Positions 15,643-22,507 of a DNA stretch of 23,783 nt are shown one piece after another (position 1 is the stretch's first letter; each line of letters starts with the position of its first letter). Source of the stretch: JBJXHC01 sp964538485 (GTDB lineage: Bacteria > Bacteroidota > Ignavibacteria > UBA10030 > UBA6906); the NCBI GenBank assembly GCA_964538485.1, contig CAZIHJ010000045.1, positions 1-23,783 of the forward strand, given 5' to 3'. Both the position numbers and the translations under genes were made by a program. The notes below the pieces were generated by a model. That model made no database searches, was not told where the DNA came from, and saw only the letters and a program-made list of their open reading frames with translations.

Positions 15643-16950
15643 CTAGGCAGGGACAACAATTCCGCGGCATTCGCCGAAACCAATACGCCGGAATCCGTCG
15701 CGCTCACAATAACCCCGCATAACCACCTCATCGCCATCGTGAAGGAAGCGCCTCTCCTCACCCGTAGGAAGACTGATCGGTTCCGTACCACGCCAGGTCA
15801 ACTCAAGCAAACAGCCACGTGATTCTTTGCCTTGACCGGATACAGTACCACTTGCCAGCAAATCTCCTGGCCGAAGATTGCAACCATTGCTTGCATGGTG
15901 AGCAAGCAATTGTGCAATCGTCCAGTACATGTCGGCAAACGTCCCAACGCTAAGACGCTCTGGTGTACTCCCCTTTTCCCGCATCTGTTGTGACGAGAGT
16001 AAGACTTCCAGGGTGAGATCAATTCCGCCATGGTCTTGATTTGAGCGCGAGGAGAGATATGGTAACGGCTGCGGATCTCCCTGAGGTCGCTGAAACGCTG
16101 CGACACGAAAAGGTGCCAACGCTTCGAGTGTCACCACCCAAGGAGAAAGCGTTGTGGCAAAGTTCTTCGCAAGGAAAGGGCCAAGTGGTTGATACTCCCA
16201 TTTCTGGATGTCGCGGGCGGACCAGTCGTTCACGAGACACAAACCGAAGATATGATCTTCTGCTTTTGCTATATCGATTCGCTCGCCGAGTTGATTTCCG
16301 GGCCCAACGAACATCCCGACTTCCATTTCATAGTCTAATTGTTGGGATGGACCGACAACAGGCGCAGGAGCACTGTCGTCTTTTGTCTGCCCGCTTGGAC
16401 GACGAACAGACGTTCCGCTTGCGACAATGGACGATGAGCGGCCATGATAACCGATAGGAACATACTTGTAGTTTGGCAACAGAGGATTGTCAGGACGGAA
16501 CATGCTGCCCACGTTTGTTGCATGATAAATCGAAGCATAGAAATCCGTGTAGTCACCGACAGTTGCGGGAAGAAGCAACTCAGCCGCTACGATTGGCAGG
16601 AGATACGACTCTGCGCGCGAGCGGTCTGGCGAGCCGGATCGGAGCAACTCACTCAGTCGCTTTCGCAATGCAGACCAATGTTCGCCACCAAGAGCCATGA
16701 GCGCATTGAGCGATGACCCGCTGCACGCCTCCGCTGCACGCGCCGCAAGTCCGGTGAACAGACCGGCTTGCATGCATCCGGTAATATCAAGGATCTGATC
16801 TCCGATGGCGACGCCAATCCGGCCGGACGAGTTCTCACCCTTTTTTCTATAGACACCGAAGGGAAGATTCTGAATTGGGAAATCGGTATCCCGAACATTT
16901 GCAGATTCCACCCAGGAGACAAGCTCCGGATTGTGTGTTTCGTTGATCAT
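15643..16950 (-). CDS. fahA: Fumarylacetoacetase
   Basis: This is the last step of tyrosine/homogentisate breakdown, cleaving fumarylacetoacetate to fumarate and acetoacetate. It has 435 residues, as expected for the bacterial enzyme. Visible signatures are DYTDFYASIYHATNVG (metal Asp and catalytic His), YHGRSSSIV, LDYEMEVGMFVG (metal Glu residues), VNDWSARDIQKWEYQPLGPF and the late LLASGTVSGQGKESRG. The ATG overlaps the TGA of the preceding gene (ATGA at 16947-16950), so translation is coupled to that uncharacterised protein. hmgA and hppD are not in the window. Confidence 0.96.
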   Translation of the reverse strand: MINETHNPELVSWVESANVRDTDFPIQNLPFGVYRKKGENSSGRIGVAIGDQILDITGCMQAGLFTGLAARAAEACSGSSLNALMALGGEHWSALRKRLSELLRSGSPDRSRAESYLLPIVAAELLLPATVGDYTDFYASIYHATNVGSMFRPDNPLLPNYKYVPIGYHGRSSSIVASGTSVRRPSGQTKDDSAPAPVVGPSQQLDYEMEVGMFVGPGNQLGERIDIAKAEDHIFGLCLVNDWSARDIQKWEYQPLGPFLAKNFATTLSPWVVTLEALAPFRVAAFQRPQGDPQPLPYLSSRSNQDHGGIDLTLEVLLSSQQMREKGSTPERLSVGTFADMYWTIAQLLAHHASNGCNLRPGDLLASGTVSGQGKESRGCLLELTWRGTEPISLPTGEERRFLHDGDEVVMRGYCERDGFRRIGFGECRGIVVPA

Positions 16951-17831
16951 AGAAGTCGGAGTCTGTGGAGGTCATCAATCGGCTCGGTAAACGAACAGGA
17001 GCCAAATGAGAGAGCAAACCTTGTGCGCGCAGAGTTTAATTGATACGCAGAAAGCACGTTGCCTCGCCATGAAACACTCTCATCGGCAAAGATAAATGCC
17101 TTTGCATCCTCTTCAAGCAAAAGTCGTTCAATGTCCGAAACGCCCATGCCGTTGTGGGCAAACGCAGCAGCGAGGAAGACATTGATGAATCCATACATGA
17201 TTCCGGTAGGACTCTCCTTCTCATACGTCAGCCGATACGTTGCGCGTATTGGATGGTGTAAACCTGCTGTCGCCTTGAACATCACATGCTCCTTGGCGCA
17301 CAGATGAATGAACCGCGCAAGGTCAGCACTCGGCGGGAAGGCATCCCCGGTAACTCCGCCCGTTCTGACTTTTGCACGAGCGCCCGACTTTTTTATGGCG
17401 GAAAGCATCACAGCCGTATCGTCATTGATCGGGATTTCAAAATAGAGCGATACGCCCTCATCGTGCGTCCGTACTGCAAGTTCAATTGCCGAGGGGGTTG
17501 ATGCTTTCAACTCAACGGTATCAATCACCATGGAACCGGAATGACGCTGATTGAATTGAGCGATCTGCTCCTTCTCTGATTCAATATCATTTCCACCGAG
17601 CACACTTAGACGCCATTGCATCGTCCGGCCTGATTCAGGGAGCGCCTCGTGGGCGACTTCAAACTCTGAGAGTCGTGACATGGGGACGATAAACCGCCCG
17701 AGCATCGGCGCATTGCCGGAAGAAAGGTACGAGGCATAGTTCTTTACTGCACCGGACATGTCATGTCGTGCCGGAGGGAACAGTCCGGCGTAGTCAATAA
17801 GTCCGTTGAGAAGTGTCTGGAGAGATTTCAT
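16947..17831 (-). CDS. Uncharacterised protein coupled to fumarylacetoacetase
   Basis: I do not recognise this protein. From the ATG at 17831 it has 294 residues. The ATG overlaps the stop of the upstream gene (ATGA at 17828-17831), which fixes the start. It has no signal peptide or membrane segment. The order of motifs (IDYAGLFPPA, MVIDTVELKASTP, SLYFEIPIND, AKVRTGGVTGDAFP, VMFKATAGLHHP, GFINVFLAAAFAHNGM) suggests an alternating alpha/beta protein, perhaps a TIM barrel; the paired RTGG and FKATAGLHHP blocks look like active-site loops. The gene is held between ATGA overlaps on both sides, with fumarylacetoacetase downstream. It may therefore act in the same pathway, for example on maleylacetoacetate or an acyl pyruvate. 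This is inference; no assigned family was recalled. Confidence 0.8.
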   Translation of the reverse strand: MKSLQTLLNGLIDYAGLFPPARHDMSGAVKNYASYLSSGNAPMLGRFIVPMSRLSEFEVAHEALPESGRTMQWRLSVLGGNDIESEKEQIAQFNQRHSGSMVIDTVELKASTPSAIELAVRTHDEGVSLYFEIPINDDTAVMLSAIKKSGARAKVRTGGVTGDAFPPSADLARFIHLCAKEHVMFKATAGLHHPIRATYRLTYEKESPTGIMYGFINVFLAAAFAHNGMGVSDIERLLLEEDAKAFIFADESVSWRGNVLSAYQLNSARTRFALSFGSCSFTEPIDDLHRLRLL

Positions 17832-18445
17832 TTTGAGCTTATACTCCACTCCTGAATAAACCACACATCCGATCTCACTTCCTCCCGCCATTCTTTGCTA
17901 AACGTATCATCAAGGTACTTGAAAATCACCCAATTATACTCCCTTATTTGTTTACCGAGTGGCGGGGTACAACCAAAATCACTATAGTTTACTCCGTACT
18001 CATCCTCGAAGTCCTCATCATCCGATGTTAAAATCCGAGCTTCCATTCCTCCATGCATCAGAATCCTTGGCGTGCCACTTTCAATATCCAACCGCGCAGC
18101 TATGGAGTCCACACCATCCCTCGTCAGAGAAAGCTTCAGTTCATGTCGCTCCCCGATGTCCACTCTCACACGTTTCACTTCCTCGGTTATGTAGCCGTTG
18201 GCAGTAACTCTCAGCGTATAAAATCCGGGAGTAACATTTCTCATGCAAAAACATCCAACGCTATCGGACACGGCCTCTTTTCCGCTCCCAATGAGTCCGA
18301 TCCTTGCATCCTTGACCGGGGTTCTGCCAGCCATTACGATACCTTCGACAGTCCCGACCAGTTGAGCCCGGAGGTTGTGCAAGGGGAAAAGTAGGGATGC
18401 TGCTAGAATCACAATTGAAAACCGTCTAGACATCTCTTCTTTCAT
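17828..18445 (-). CDS. Secreted CarboxypepD_reg-like (transthyretin-type) domain protein
   Basis: From the ATG at 18445 the protein has 205 residues; an ATG four codons later (18433) is equally possible. It begins with a signal peptide (RRFSIVILAASLLFPLHNLRAQ). Residues about 30-115 resemble a carboxypeptidase regulatory / SusC-plug-type beta-sandwich: GTVEGIVMAGRTPVKDARIGLIGSGKEAVSDSVGCF ... VTPGFYTLRVTANGY. The C-terminal 90 residues are not recognised; they hold an acidic DDEDFEDEYG segment and a Tyr/Trp-rich end. It probably sits in the periplasm or outer membrane. Its TGA overlaps the next start codon, so it is in the fumarylacetoacetase operon although no functional link is clear. Confidence 0.75.
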   Translation of the reverse strand: MKEEMSRRFSIVILAASLLFPLHNLRAQLVGTVEGIVMAGRTPVKDARIGLIGSGKEAVSDSVGCFCMRNVTPGFYTLRVTANGYITEEVKRVRVDIGERHELKLSLTRDGVDSIAARLDIESGTPRILMHGGMEARILTSDDEDFEDEYGVNYSDFGCTPPLGKQIREYNWVIFKYLDDTFSKEWREEVRSDVWFIQEWSISSK

Positions 18446-18482
18446 CAGCTGTTTCACTGCGCAGGTTGCATTAAGAACAATT

Positions 18483-19067
18483 TTACACACCGAAGTACTC
18501 AGGTTCATTGCCCGGCTTCCATTTGATATTGCACCCGATGCTCGGTCGTTGGTTTGGATCGACGGGTTTGCCGGACAGCACGGCATCAAGTGCAGCACGG
18601 AGATCTTTCCCCGTTACCGGGATGTCGTTTCCCCGCCGACTATCGTCCAACTGGCCACGATACACCAAACGCATGGACCTGTCAAACAAATATAAGTCGG
18701 GTGTACAGGCGGCGCTGTAGGCCTTGGCTACTTCCTGTGTTTCATCATAACACAATGGGAATAAAAAACCAAGTTCCACAGCCATTTCCCTCAAGCTCGA
18801 AGGCGAGTCATCCGGATAGTTGTCGGCATCATTCGAGCTAATGGCAACGATGCCAACGTCCCGGCTTCCATAGTCCTTCCCAATGCGGACAAGTTCATCC
18901 TGAACGTGCTTCACATACGGACAATGACGACAGATGAACATGACGAGCAGGGCGTTCTTATCTTTGAACGTCGCCAGTGAAATGGACTTACTTGACACGA
19001 CATCCGGGAGATTGAAGTCCGGTGCCGTTGTGCCAAGGTCAAGCATTGTTGAGAGTGTGCGGGACAT
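18483..19067 (-). CDS. Thioredoxin-family redoxin (AhpC/TSA-like)
   Basis: This 194-residue peroxiredoxin/thioredoxin-fold protein opens with the family pattern LGTTAPDFNLPDV. CRHCPY has both cysteines, C46 and C49. Further marks are DVGIVAISSNDADNYPDDS, GFLFPLCYDETQEVAKAY, the CTPDLYLFD cis-Pro region and YRGQLDDSRRGNDIPVTG. Proteins of this type are widespread and usually annotated only as a thioredoxin family protein; the exact substrate is not known. An internal ATG at 19046 could also start. It precedes the CarboxypepD_reg gene by 37 bases and may open the operon that runs to 14514. Confidence 0.88.
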   Translation of the reverse strand: MSRTLSTMLDLGTTAPDFNLPDVVSSKSISLATFKDKNALLVMFICRHCPYVKHVQDELVRIGKDYGSRDVGIVAISSNDADNYPDDSPSSLREMAVELGFLFPLCYDETQEVAKAYSAACTPDLYLFDRSMRLVYRGQLDDSRRGNDIPVTGKDLRAALDAVLSGKPVDPNQRPSIGCNIKWKPGNEPEYFGV

Positions 19068-19096
19068 GGGGTTTGTCCAGGACTATGGTCTGTGTT

Positions 19097-19121
19097 GTTA
19101 CTTTCTTTGGAAGAAAGTAAC
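19097..19121. repeat. Perfect palindromic hairpin GTTACTTTCTT-TGG-AAGAAAGTAAC
   Basis: There are 11-bp perfect arms with a three-base loop, immediately upstream of the redoxin gene. An overlapping pair CTTTGG / CCAAAG (19105-19110 and 19121-19126) would allow an alternative fold. It has the look of a repetitive extragenic palindrome; similar ACTTTCTTT ... AAAGAAAGT palindromes recur in many bacterial genomes (recollection, not checked). Confidence 0.75.
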
Positions 19122-19131
19122 CAAAGAACTT

Positions 19132-19280
19132 CCGCAATCGCAACCCACAACCTCAGGCTACTCTCGCTCGCGTTAAAGACGATTTCATCCATCGAATGTG
19201 AATGAAGAACAATACCGCTCACACTATCGATGAAATCGCAAAGCTCGTCTGATTCTCCCACCTACAGCCTGCGATTGCGG
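19132..19280. repeat. Large imperfect inverted duplication between redoxin and TMEM175-like genes
   Basis: The outer arms CCGCAATCGCA (19132-19142) and TGCGATTGCGG (19270-19280) are a perfect 11-bp inverted pair. Inner arms CGATTTCATC (19180-19189) and GATGAAATCG (19229-19238) are a perfect 10-bp pair; CAGGCT and AGCCTG also pair. Aligning one half with the reverse complement of the other shows a roughly 75-base inverted duplication with one insertion (ACCCACAACCTC). The gap 19068-19322 has no gene; this element and the adjacent palindrome fill most of it. Confidence 0.65.
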
Positions 19281-19322
19281 CGACCGTTTTCATCTTTCGT
19301 TCAATGCGGGAATAGCCGAATA

Positions 19323-19907
19323 TCAGGAAGCCTGTTTCGAGTACGCTTTCTCTATCCGTCGATCCGGGATGAGCCACATAATGGCAACGGAAACATAGAG
19401 GGCACCGGAGATCCATGAGTCTACAAATGCAAACAAGATCGCCGCGGCATACACGACCACAGAGATCCGGCCTTTTACGTCGCTCCCCACCGCGGTCGCC
19501 AGCACGGAGTCATCACCGTGATGCGCGATGAGCAGTCGGCTCAGGATGTAATAGGCAACGCCTGCGCACATCAACACAACGCCGTAGAGCGCAATCGGCA
19601 ACGGTGCGAAGTGGTTTTCTCCCATCCAGCCGGTCACAAACGGAATCAACGACAGCCAGAAGAGCAGGTGCATGTTGGCCCACAGAATGCGTCCGTTGAC
19701 GCGTGAGCATGCCTGCAACATGTGGTGATGGTTATTCCAATAAATGCCGAGAAAAACAAAACTGAGGGTGTAGCTGAGAAAGACAGGAATAAGAGGAAAG
19801 AGATCGGTAAGCTGGTCGCCATGCGGCACCTTCAATTCCAATACCATGATCGTAATGAGAATGGCGATCACTCCATCGCTGAACGCCTCCATTCGGCCTT
19901 TGTGCAT
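19323..19907 (-). CDS. TMEM175 / DUF1211 family membrane protein (potassium-channel-like)
   Basis: This 194-residue integral membrane protein is of the bacterial TMEM175 type, homologues of which conduct potassium as tetramers. The pore-lining first helix has the family motif R5-x3-FSD (residues 9-11) in GRMEAFSDGVIAILITIMVLELK. Further helices follow: FPLIPVFLSYTLSFVFLGIYW with the NNHHHM signature, ILWANMHLLFWLSLIPFVTGW, LPIALYGVVLMCAGVAYYIL, ISVVVYAAAILFAF, and GALYVSVAIMWLIP, for six in total. GGAG lies 8 bases upstream of the ATG. The neighbours do not hint at regulation. Confidence 0.93.
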   Translation of the reverse strand: MHKGRMEAFSDGVIAILITIMVLELKVPHGDQLTDLFPLIPVFLSYTLSFVFLGIYWNNHHHMLQACSRVNGRILWANMHLLFWLSLIPFVTGWMGENHFAPLPIALYGVVLMCAGVAYYILSRLLIAHHGDDSVLATAVGSDVKGRISVVVYAAAILFAFVDSWISGALYVSVAIMWLIPDRRIEKAYSKQAS

Positions 19908-20032
19908 TTATCATCTCCGATTGAGAACCTGTGTGAGTTTGAGTAACACCTGCGCTCAATGTACTTCAAAAATTCGCGCCAATCAACAGGAACAAAAGCC
20001 TTGCGAAGGAAACCATGCATTGAAGAGTTCCC

Positions 20033-20062
20033 TGTAGAGACGTTCAATTGAACGTCCTTACA
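20033..20062. repeat. Near-perfect 30-bp palindrome after ada
   Basis: The core GACGTTCAATTGAACGTC (20039-20056) is a perfect 18-bp palindrome. The flanks extend it to 30 bp (TGTA at the outer left, TACA at the outer right) with two mismatched positions per arm. It begins five bases after the ada stop and may protect or attenuate the 3' end, or be a dispersed repeat. The rest of the 160-base gap 19908-20067 shows nothing else. Confidence 0.75.
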
Positions 20063-20067
20063 ACATG

Positions 20068-21111
20068 TCATATCCTTCCCTCAATCTCCAACAATTTCTG
20101 CTTGCGCCACAACCCACCGCCGTAGCCGCCAAGCTCGCCGTTCTTGTTGACAACGCGGTGACAAGGAATCACAATGGCGATCCGGTTCAAACCGTTGGCG
20201 TGGCCGACTGCTCTCTGAGATTTGTCCGAGCCAATGCGTTTCGCAACATCTTCATACGAAGCTGTCTTGCCGTATGGAATCCTAAGCAGTTCTTTCCATA
20301 CCCGTTGCTGGAATTCCGATCCCGGTGCAACGGTTTTGACCGAGAATTTCTTCAACTCACCTGCAAAGTACGCCACAAGTTCACTGCGCAGTGTTTTTAT
20401 GAACTCATTCTCACCCGGCACAATCGCGCACTTGAAGTGTTTGCGCAGCGTTGCAAACTGCGCATCGAGCATCCGGCGGTCGGTGAACTCCAGCAGACAA
20501 ATTCCCCCCGAAGTCGCCCCCGCAACCAGCGCCCCCAACGGACTCTCGATCCACGCCGTCACGATGCAATCGCTGTCGCGACTCCTTCCCGGCGCATCAC
20601 CAAACGTGCGCACGAACGCATCACGGAATCCGCTATGTGAATTGAAACCATAGCCGAGCGCCACATCGTCCAGATCATCACCGCGACGTATCTGCTCAAG
20701 CGACTTGCCGAGTCTGCGGCCACGGCAGTATGCCTGGAACGTCATGCCGTATGCTTTCATGAAATAGCGGCGGGCACGCGACGGGTCGACTTCTATCGAG
20801 CGAAGGAAAGCGTCTGAATATCGCGCTGAAGGATCGCGTTCAACATGCGCCAGTAGTCCTTGCACCCACTCTGGTGGTGCGCCCGGAGTCTCCAAAGGAC
20901 GACACCGCTTGCACGGTCGGTAGCCCGCGAAGATCGCCTCCTTTGTCGTTGCGTAATATTCCACATTGCGTGGATCCGGCTTGCGCGCCGGACACGATGG
21001 CCGGCAGAAGATTCCCGTCGTACGGACTGCGAGAAGGAAAACACCGTCATACGACGTGTCACGCTTCTGATACGCTTTCTGCATTTCTGTTGGTGGTGGA
21101 AGAGTTGTCAT
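20068..21111 (-). CDS. ada: Ada: methylphosphotriester sensor / O6-methylguanine-DNA methyltransferase / AraC regulator
   Basis: This is the adaptive-response regulator, which repairs alkylated DNA and activates its own regulon after accepting a methyl group. It has 347 residues, near the E. coli 354. The zinc site for methylphosphotriester is C36, C40 (CRPSC) and C67, C70 (CKRC), corresponding to E. coli C38, C42, C69 and C72. An AraC-type helix-turn-helix lies at about 80-180 (RRYFMKAYGMTFQAYCRGRRL, DVALGYGFNSHSGFRDAFVRTFG). The C-terminal methyltransferase has RIPYGKTASYEDVA and the acceptor C317 in IPCHRVV. An AGGG is 5 bases upstream of the ATG. The binding box cannot be assigned with confidence. 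alkA or alkB are not adjacent. Confidence 0.97.
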   Translation of the reverse strand: MTTLPPPTEMQKAYQKRDTSYDGVFLLAVRTTGIFCRPSCPARKPDPRNVEYYATTKEAIFAGYRPCKRCRPLETPGAPPEWVQGLLAHVERDPSARYSDAFLRSIEVDPSRARRYFMKAYGMTFQAYCRGRRLGKSLEQIRRGDDLDDVALGYGFNSHSGFRDAFVRTFGDAPGRSRDSDCIVTAWIESPLGALVAGATSGGICLLEFTDRRMLDAQFATLRKHFKCAIVPGENEFIKTLRSELVAYFAGELKKFSVKTVAPGSEFQQRVWKELLRIPYGKTASYEDVAKRIGSDKSQRAVGHANGLNRIAIVIPCHRVVNKNGELGGYGGGLWRKQKLLEIEGRI

Positions 21112-21138
21112 GAAAGCCCTGCGTGCGTAATGGATGAA

Positions 21139-21174
21139 GGAACATTTGTCCTAACATAGGGAAAGGAATGTTCC
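21139..21174. promoter_or_regulatory. Inverted repeat in the ada / Rieske oxygenase divergent gap
   Basis: GGAACATT (21139-21146) and AATGTTCC (21167-21174) are perfect 8-bp arms, 20 bases apart, 28 bases upstream of the ada start. This position suits an operator or a 5' hairpin in the ada leader. It could equally be a chance structure. Confidence 0.35.
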
Positions 21175-21245
21175 CGCTCCACCGAAAAATGAGCGTGGAA
21201 GTGCGTGGTAATATAGCGCGAAAAGGACAAAGGTGGTAGGTCGTT

Positions 21246-21277
21246 GGTGAGTCGTGGAGTAATGGAGTAGTGGGGAG
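21246..21277 (+). repeat. Degenerate octamer array NTGGAGTA
   Basis: The units are GGTGAGTC, GTGGAGTA, ATGGAGTA and GTGGGGAG, with a strict 8-base period. The array lies in the 295-base gap between ada and the Rieske oxygenase, directly before the heptad array at 21289. Confidence 0.6.
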
Positions 21278-21288
21278 CAGGACCGGAT

Positions 21289-21357
21289 GTTTGGAGTTTG
21301 GGATTTAGGATTTGTTTGGGATTTGCAATTTGTGATTTGACGTTTGTCCTGTTTGCA
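21289..21357 (+). repeat. Degenerate heptad array, RTTTGNN type (copy 2)
   Basis: The units are GTTTGGA, GTTTGGG, ATTTAGG, ATTTGTT-TGGG, ATTTGCA, ATTTGTG, ATTTGAC, GTTTGTC, CT, GTTTGCA. AGGATTTGTTTGGG and TGTGATTTGA are shared with the array at 4876-4909 (which reads on the other strand). It ends 50 bases before the oxygenase ATG. Confidence 0.75.
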
Positions 21358-21406
21358 ATTCCGGCCTGTTGTGGCTATCATGTTCCACTATTTCAGAATC
21401 ATCCCA

Positions 21407-22507
21407 ATGAAAAGCGCACCAACTCAACTCCCCGACTTCACCGAAGAACTGCTTGCCAGTGAGCCACTCGAACGCGCTCAGACAATTCCGTCCACGTGGT
21501 ACACTGCGCCGGAGTATTTTGAATTTGAGAAAGAATGTATCTTCAGCCGGACGTGGCAGAACGTAGGGCATACGAGTCAGGTCGCGAAGGCGGGCGACCA
21601 TATCATTTCCACCGTTGCCGATAATCCGGTCATCGTGATACGCGGGAAAGACAATGTGCTGCGTGCTTTCTATAACGTGTGCCGGCACAGGGGCGGACCG
21701 CTTGCAACATGCAATGGCAACGCCGAGCATGTTCTTCAATGCCACTATCACGGTTGGACATATTTCTTCGATGGGCAATTGCGCGGTGTACCGGACTGGG
21801 ATCGTGTGGAGTTATTCGATAAGAAGGATTATGGGCTGGTCCCGATTCAACTGGAATGCTGGGAGGAACTGATCTTCGTCAACCTCGCCGCTTCGCCTGA
21901 ACCGTTGCTCAGGTCTTTTGGCGGCATCACTGAACGTATTGCTCCGATGAATCTCAGCACCATGAAGTTCTATCGTCGCATCACGTACGACGTACATTGC
22001 AATTGGAAAGTTTACGCCGATAATTATCTTGAGGGCTACCACCTGCCAATCGTGCATCCGGAGTTATCCAAGATGCTGGATTACCGGCAATACGTAACGG
22101 AAGTGTTCGAACGTTATTCATTGCAGCACAGTCCCTTCAGCGGCAAAGAGAACCTCTACACTTCGGGCGATGGAAACGCATTCTATTATTTTGTCTTCCC
22201 GAATTTCATGCTGAATATTCTTCCCGGCCGACTTCAAACCAATATTATTCTTCCGGTCTCGCACAACAAGACAACCGTCGTCTTCGATTATTATTATGAC
22301 GATGTCACTTCCTCTGAAGCGATCAGCAAAGCCGAGGAAGACATCGCGTACAGTGACAAGATTCAGGAAGAAGACAGGGAAATCTGTGAACACGTGCAAC
22401 GTGGGCTGATGTCGAAGGCATATCACCGGGGGCGATTCTCTGTGAAACGCGAAGCCGGTGTGCATCATTTCCAGAATCTCCTCAAAGAAGCATACCGGAA
22501 CGCGTGA
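21407..22507 (+). CDS. Rieske non-heme iron oxygenase, alpha subunit
   Basis: From the ATG at 21407 this is a 366-residue ring-hydroxylating-type oxygenase; an in-frame ATG at 21380 is possible but lies in a leader of little coding character. The Rieske [2Fe-2S] ligands are C92, H94 (CRHRGGPL) and C112, H115 (CHYHGW). The mononuclear iron site has H212 and H217 in NYLEGYHLPIVH, with a third carboxylate ligand in the late EEDREICEHVQRGL segment. This last pattern is typical of the choline/carnitine/glycine-betaine monooxygenase-like group rather than of aromatic dioxygenases. The substrate is not determined. The stop overlaps the GTG start of the permease (GTGA, 22504-22507), so the permease may import its substrate. 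No reductase gene is adjacent. Confidence 0.92.
   Translation: MKSAPTQLPDFTEELLASEPLERAQTIPSTWYTAPEYFEFEKECIFSRTWQNVGHTSQVAKAGDHIISTVADNPVIVIRGKDNVLRAFYNVCRHRGGPLATCNGNAEHVLQCHYHGWTYFFDGQLRGVPDWDRVELFDKKDYGLVPIQLECWEELIFVNLAASPEPLLRSFGGITERIAPMNLSTMKFYRRITYDVHCNWKVYADNYLEGYHLPIVHPELSKMLDYRQYVTEVFERYSLQHSPFSGKENLYTSGDGNAFYYFVFPNFMLNILPGRLQTNIILPVSHNKTTVVFDYYYDDVTSSEAISKAEEDIAYSDKIQEEDREICEHVQRGLMSKAYHRGRFSVKREAGVHHFQNLLKEAYRNA

Noticed and set aside
15537..15791. N-terminal extension of the DipZ-like protein with a hydrophobic stretch that could be a membrane anchor
   Set aside because: The upstream part lies inside the fumarylacetoacetase gene and would need a start there; homology begins near MTDIRPHTVKAHELYG.
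21181..21230. Ada box in the ada upstream region (AGCGCGAAAA)
   Set aside because: It is only loosely like the E. coli box and sits at no characteristic distance from a recognisable promoter.
21151..21381. Short minus-strand coding sequence across the ada/oxygenase gap
   Set aside because: Its translation is low-complexity repeat (KSQTNPKSQT-like), produced by the heptad and octamer arrays, not a protein gene.
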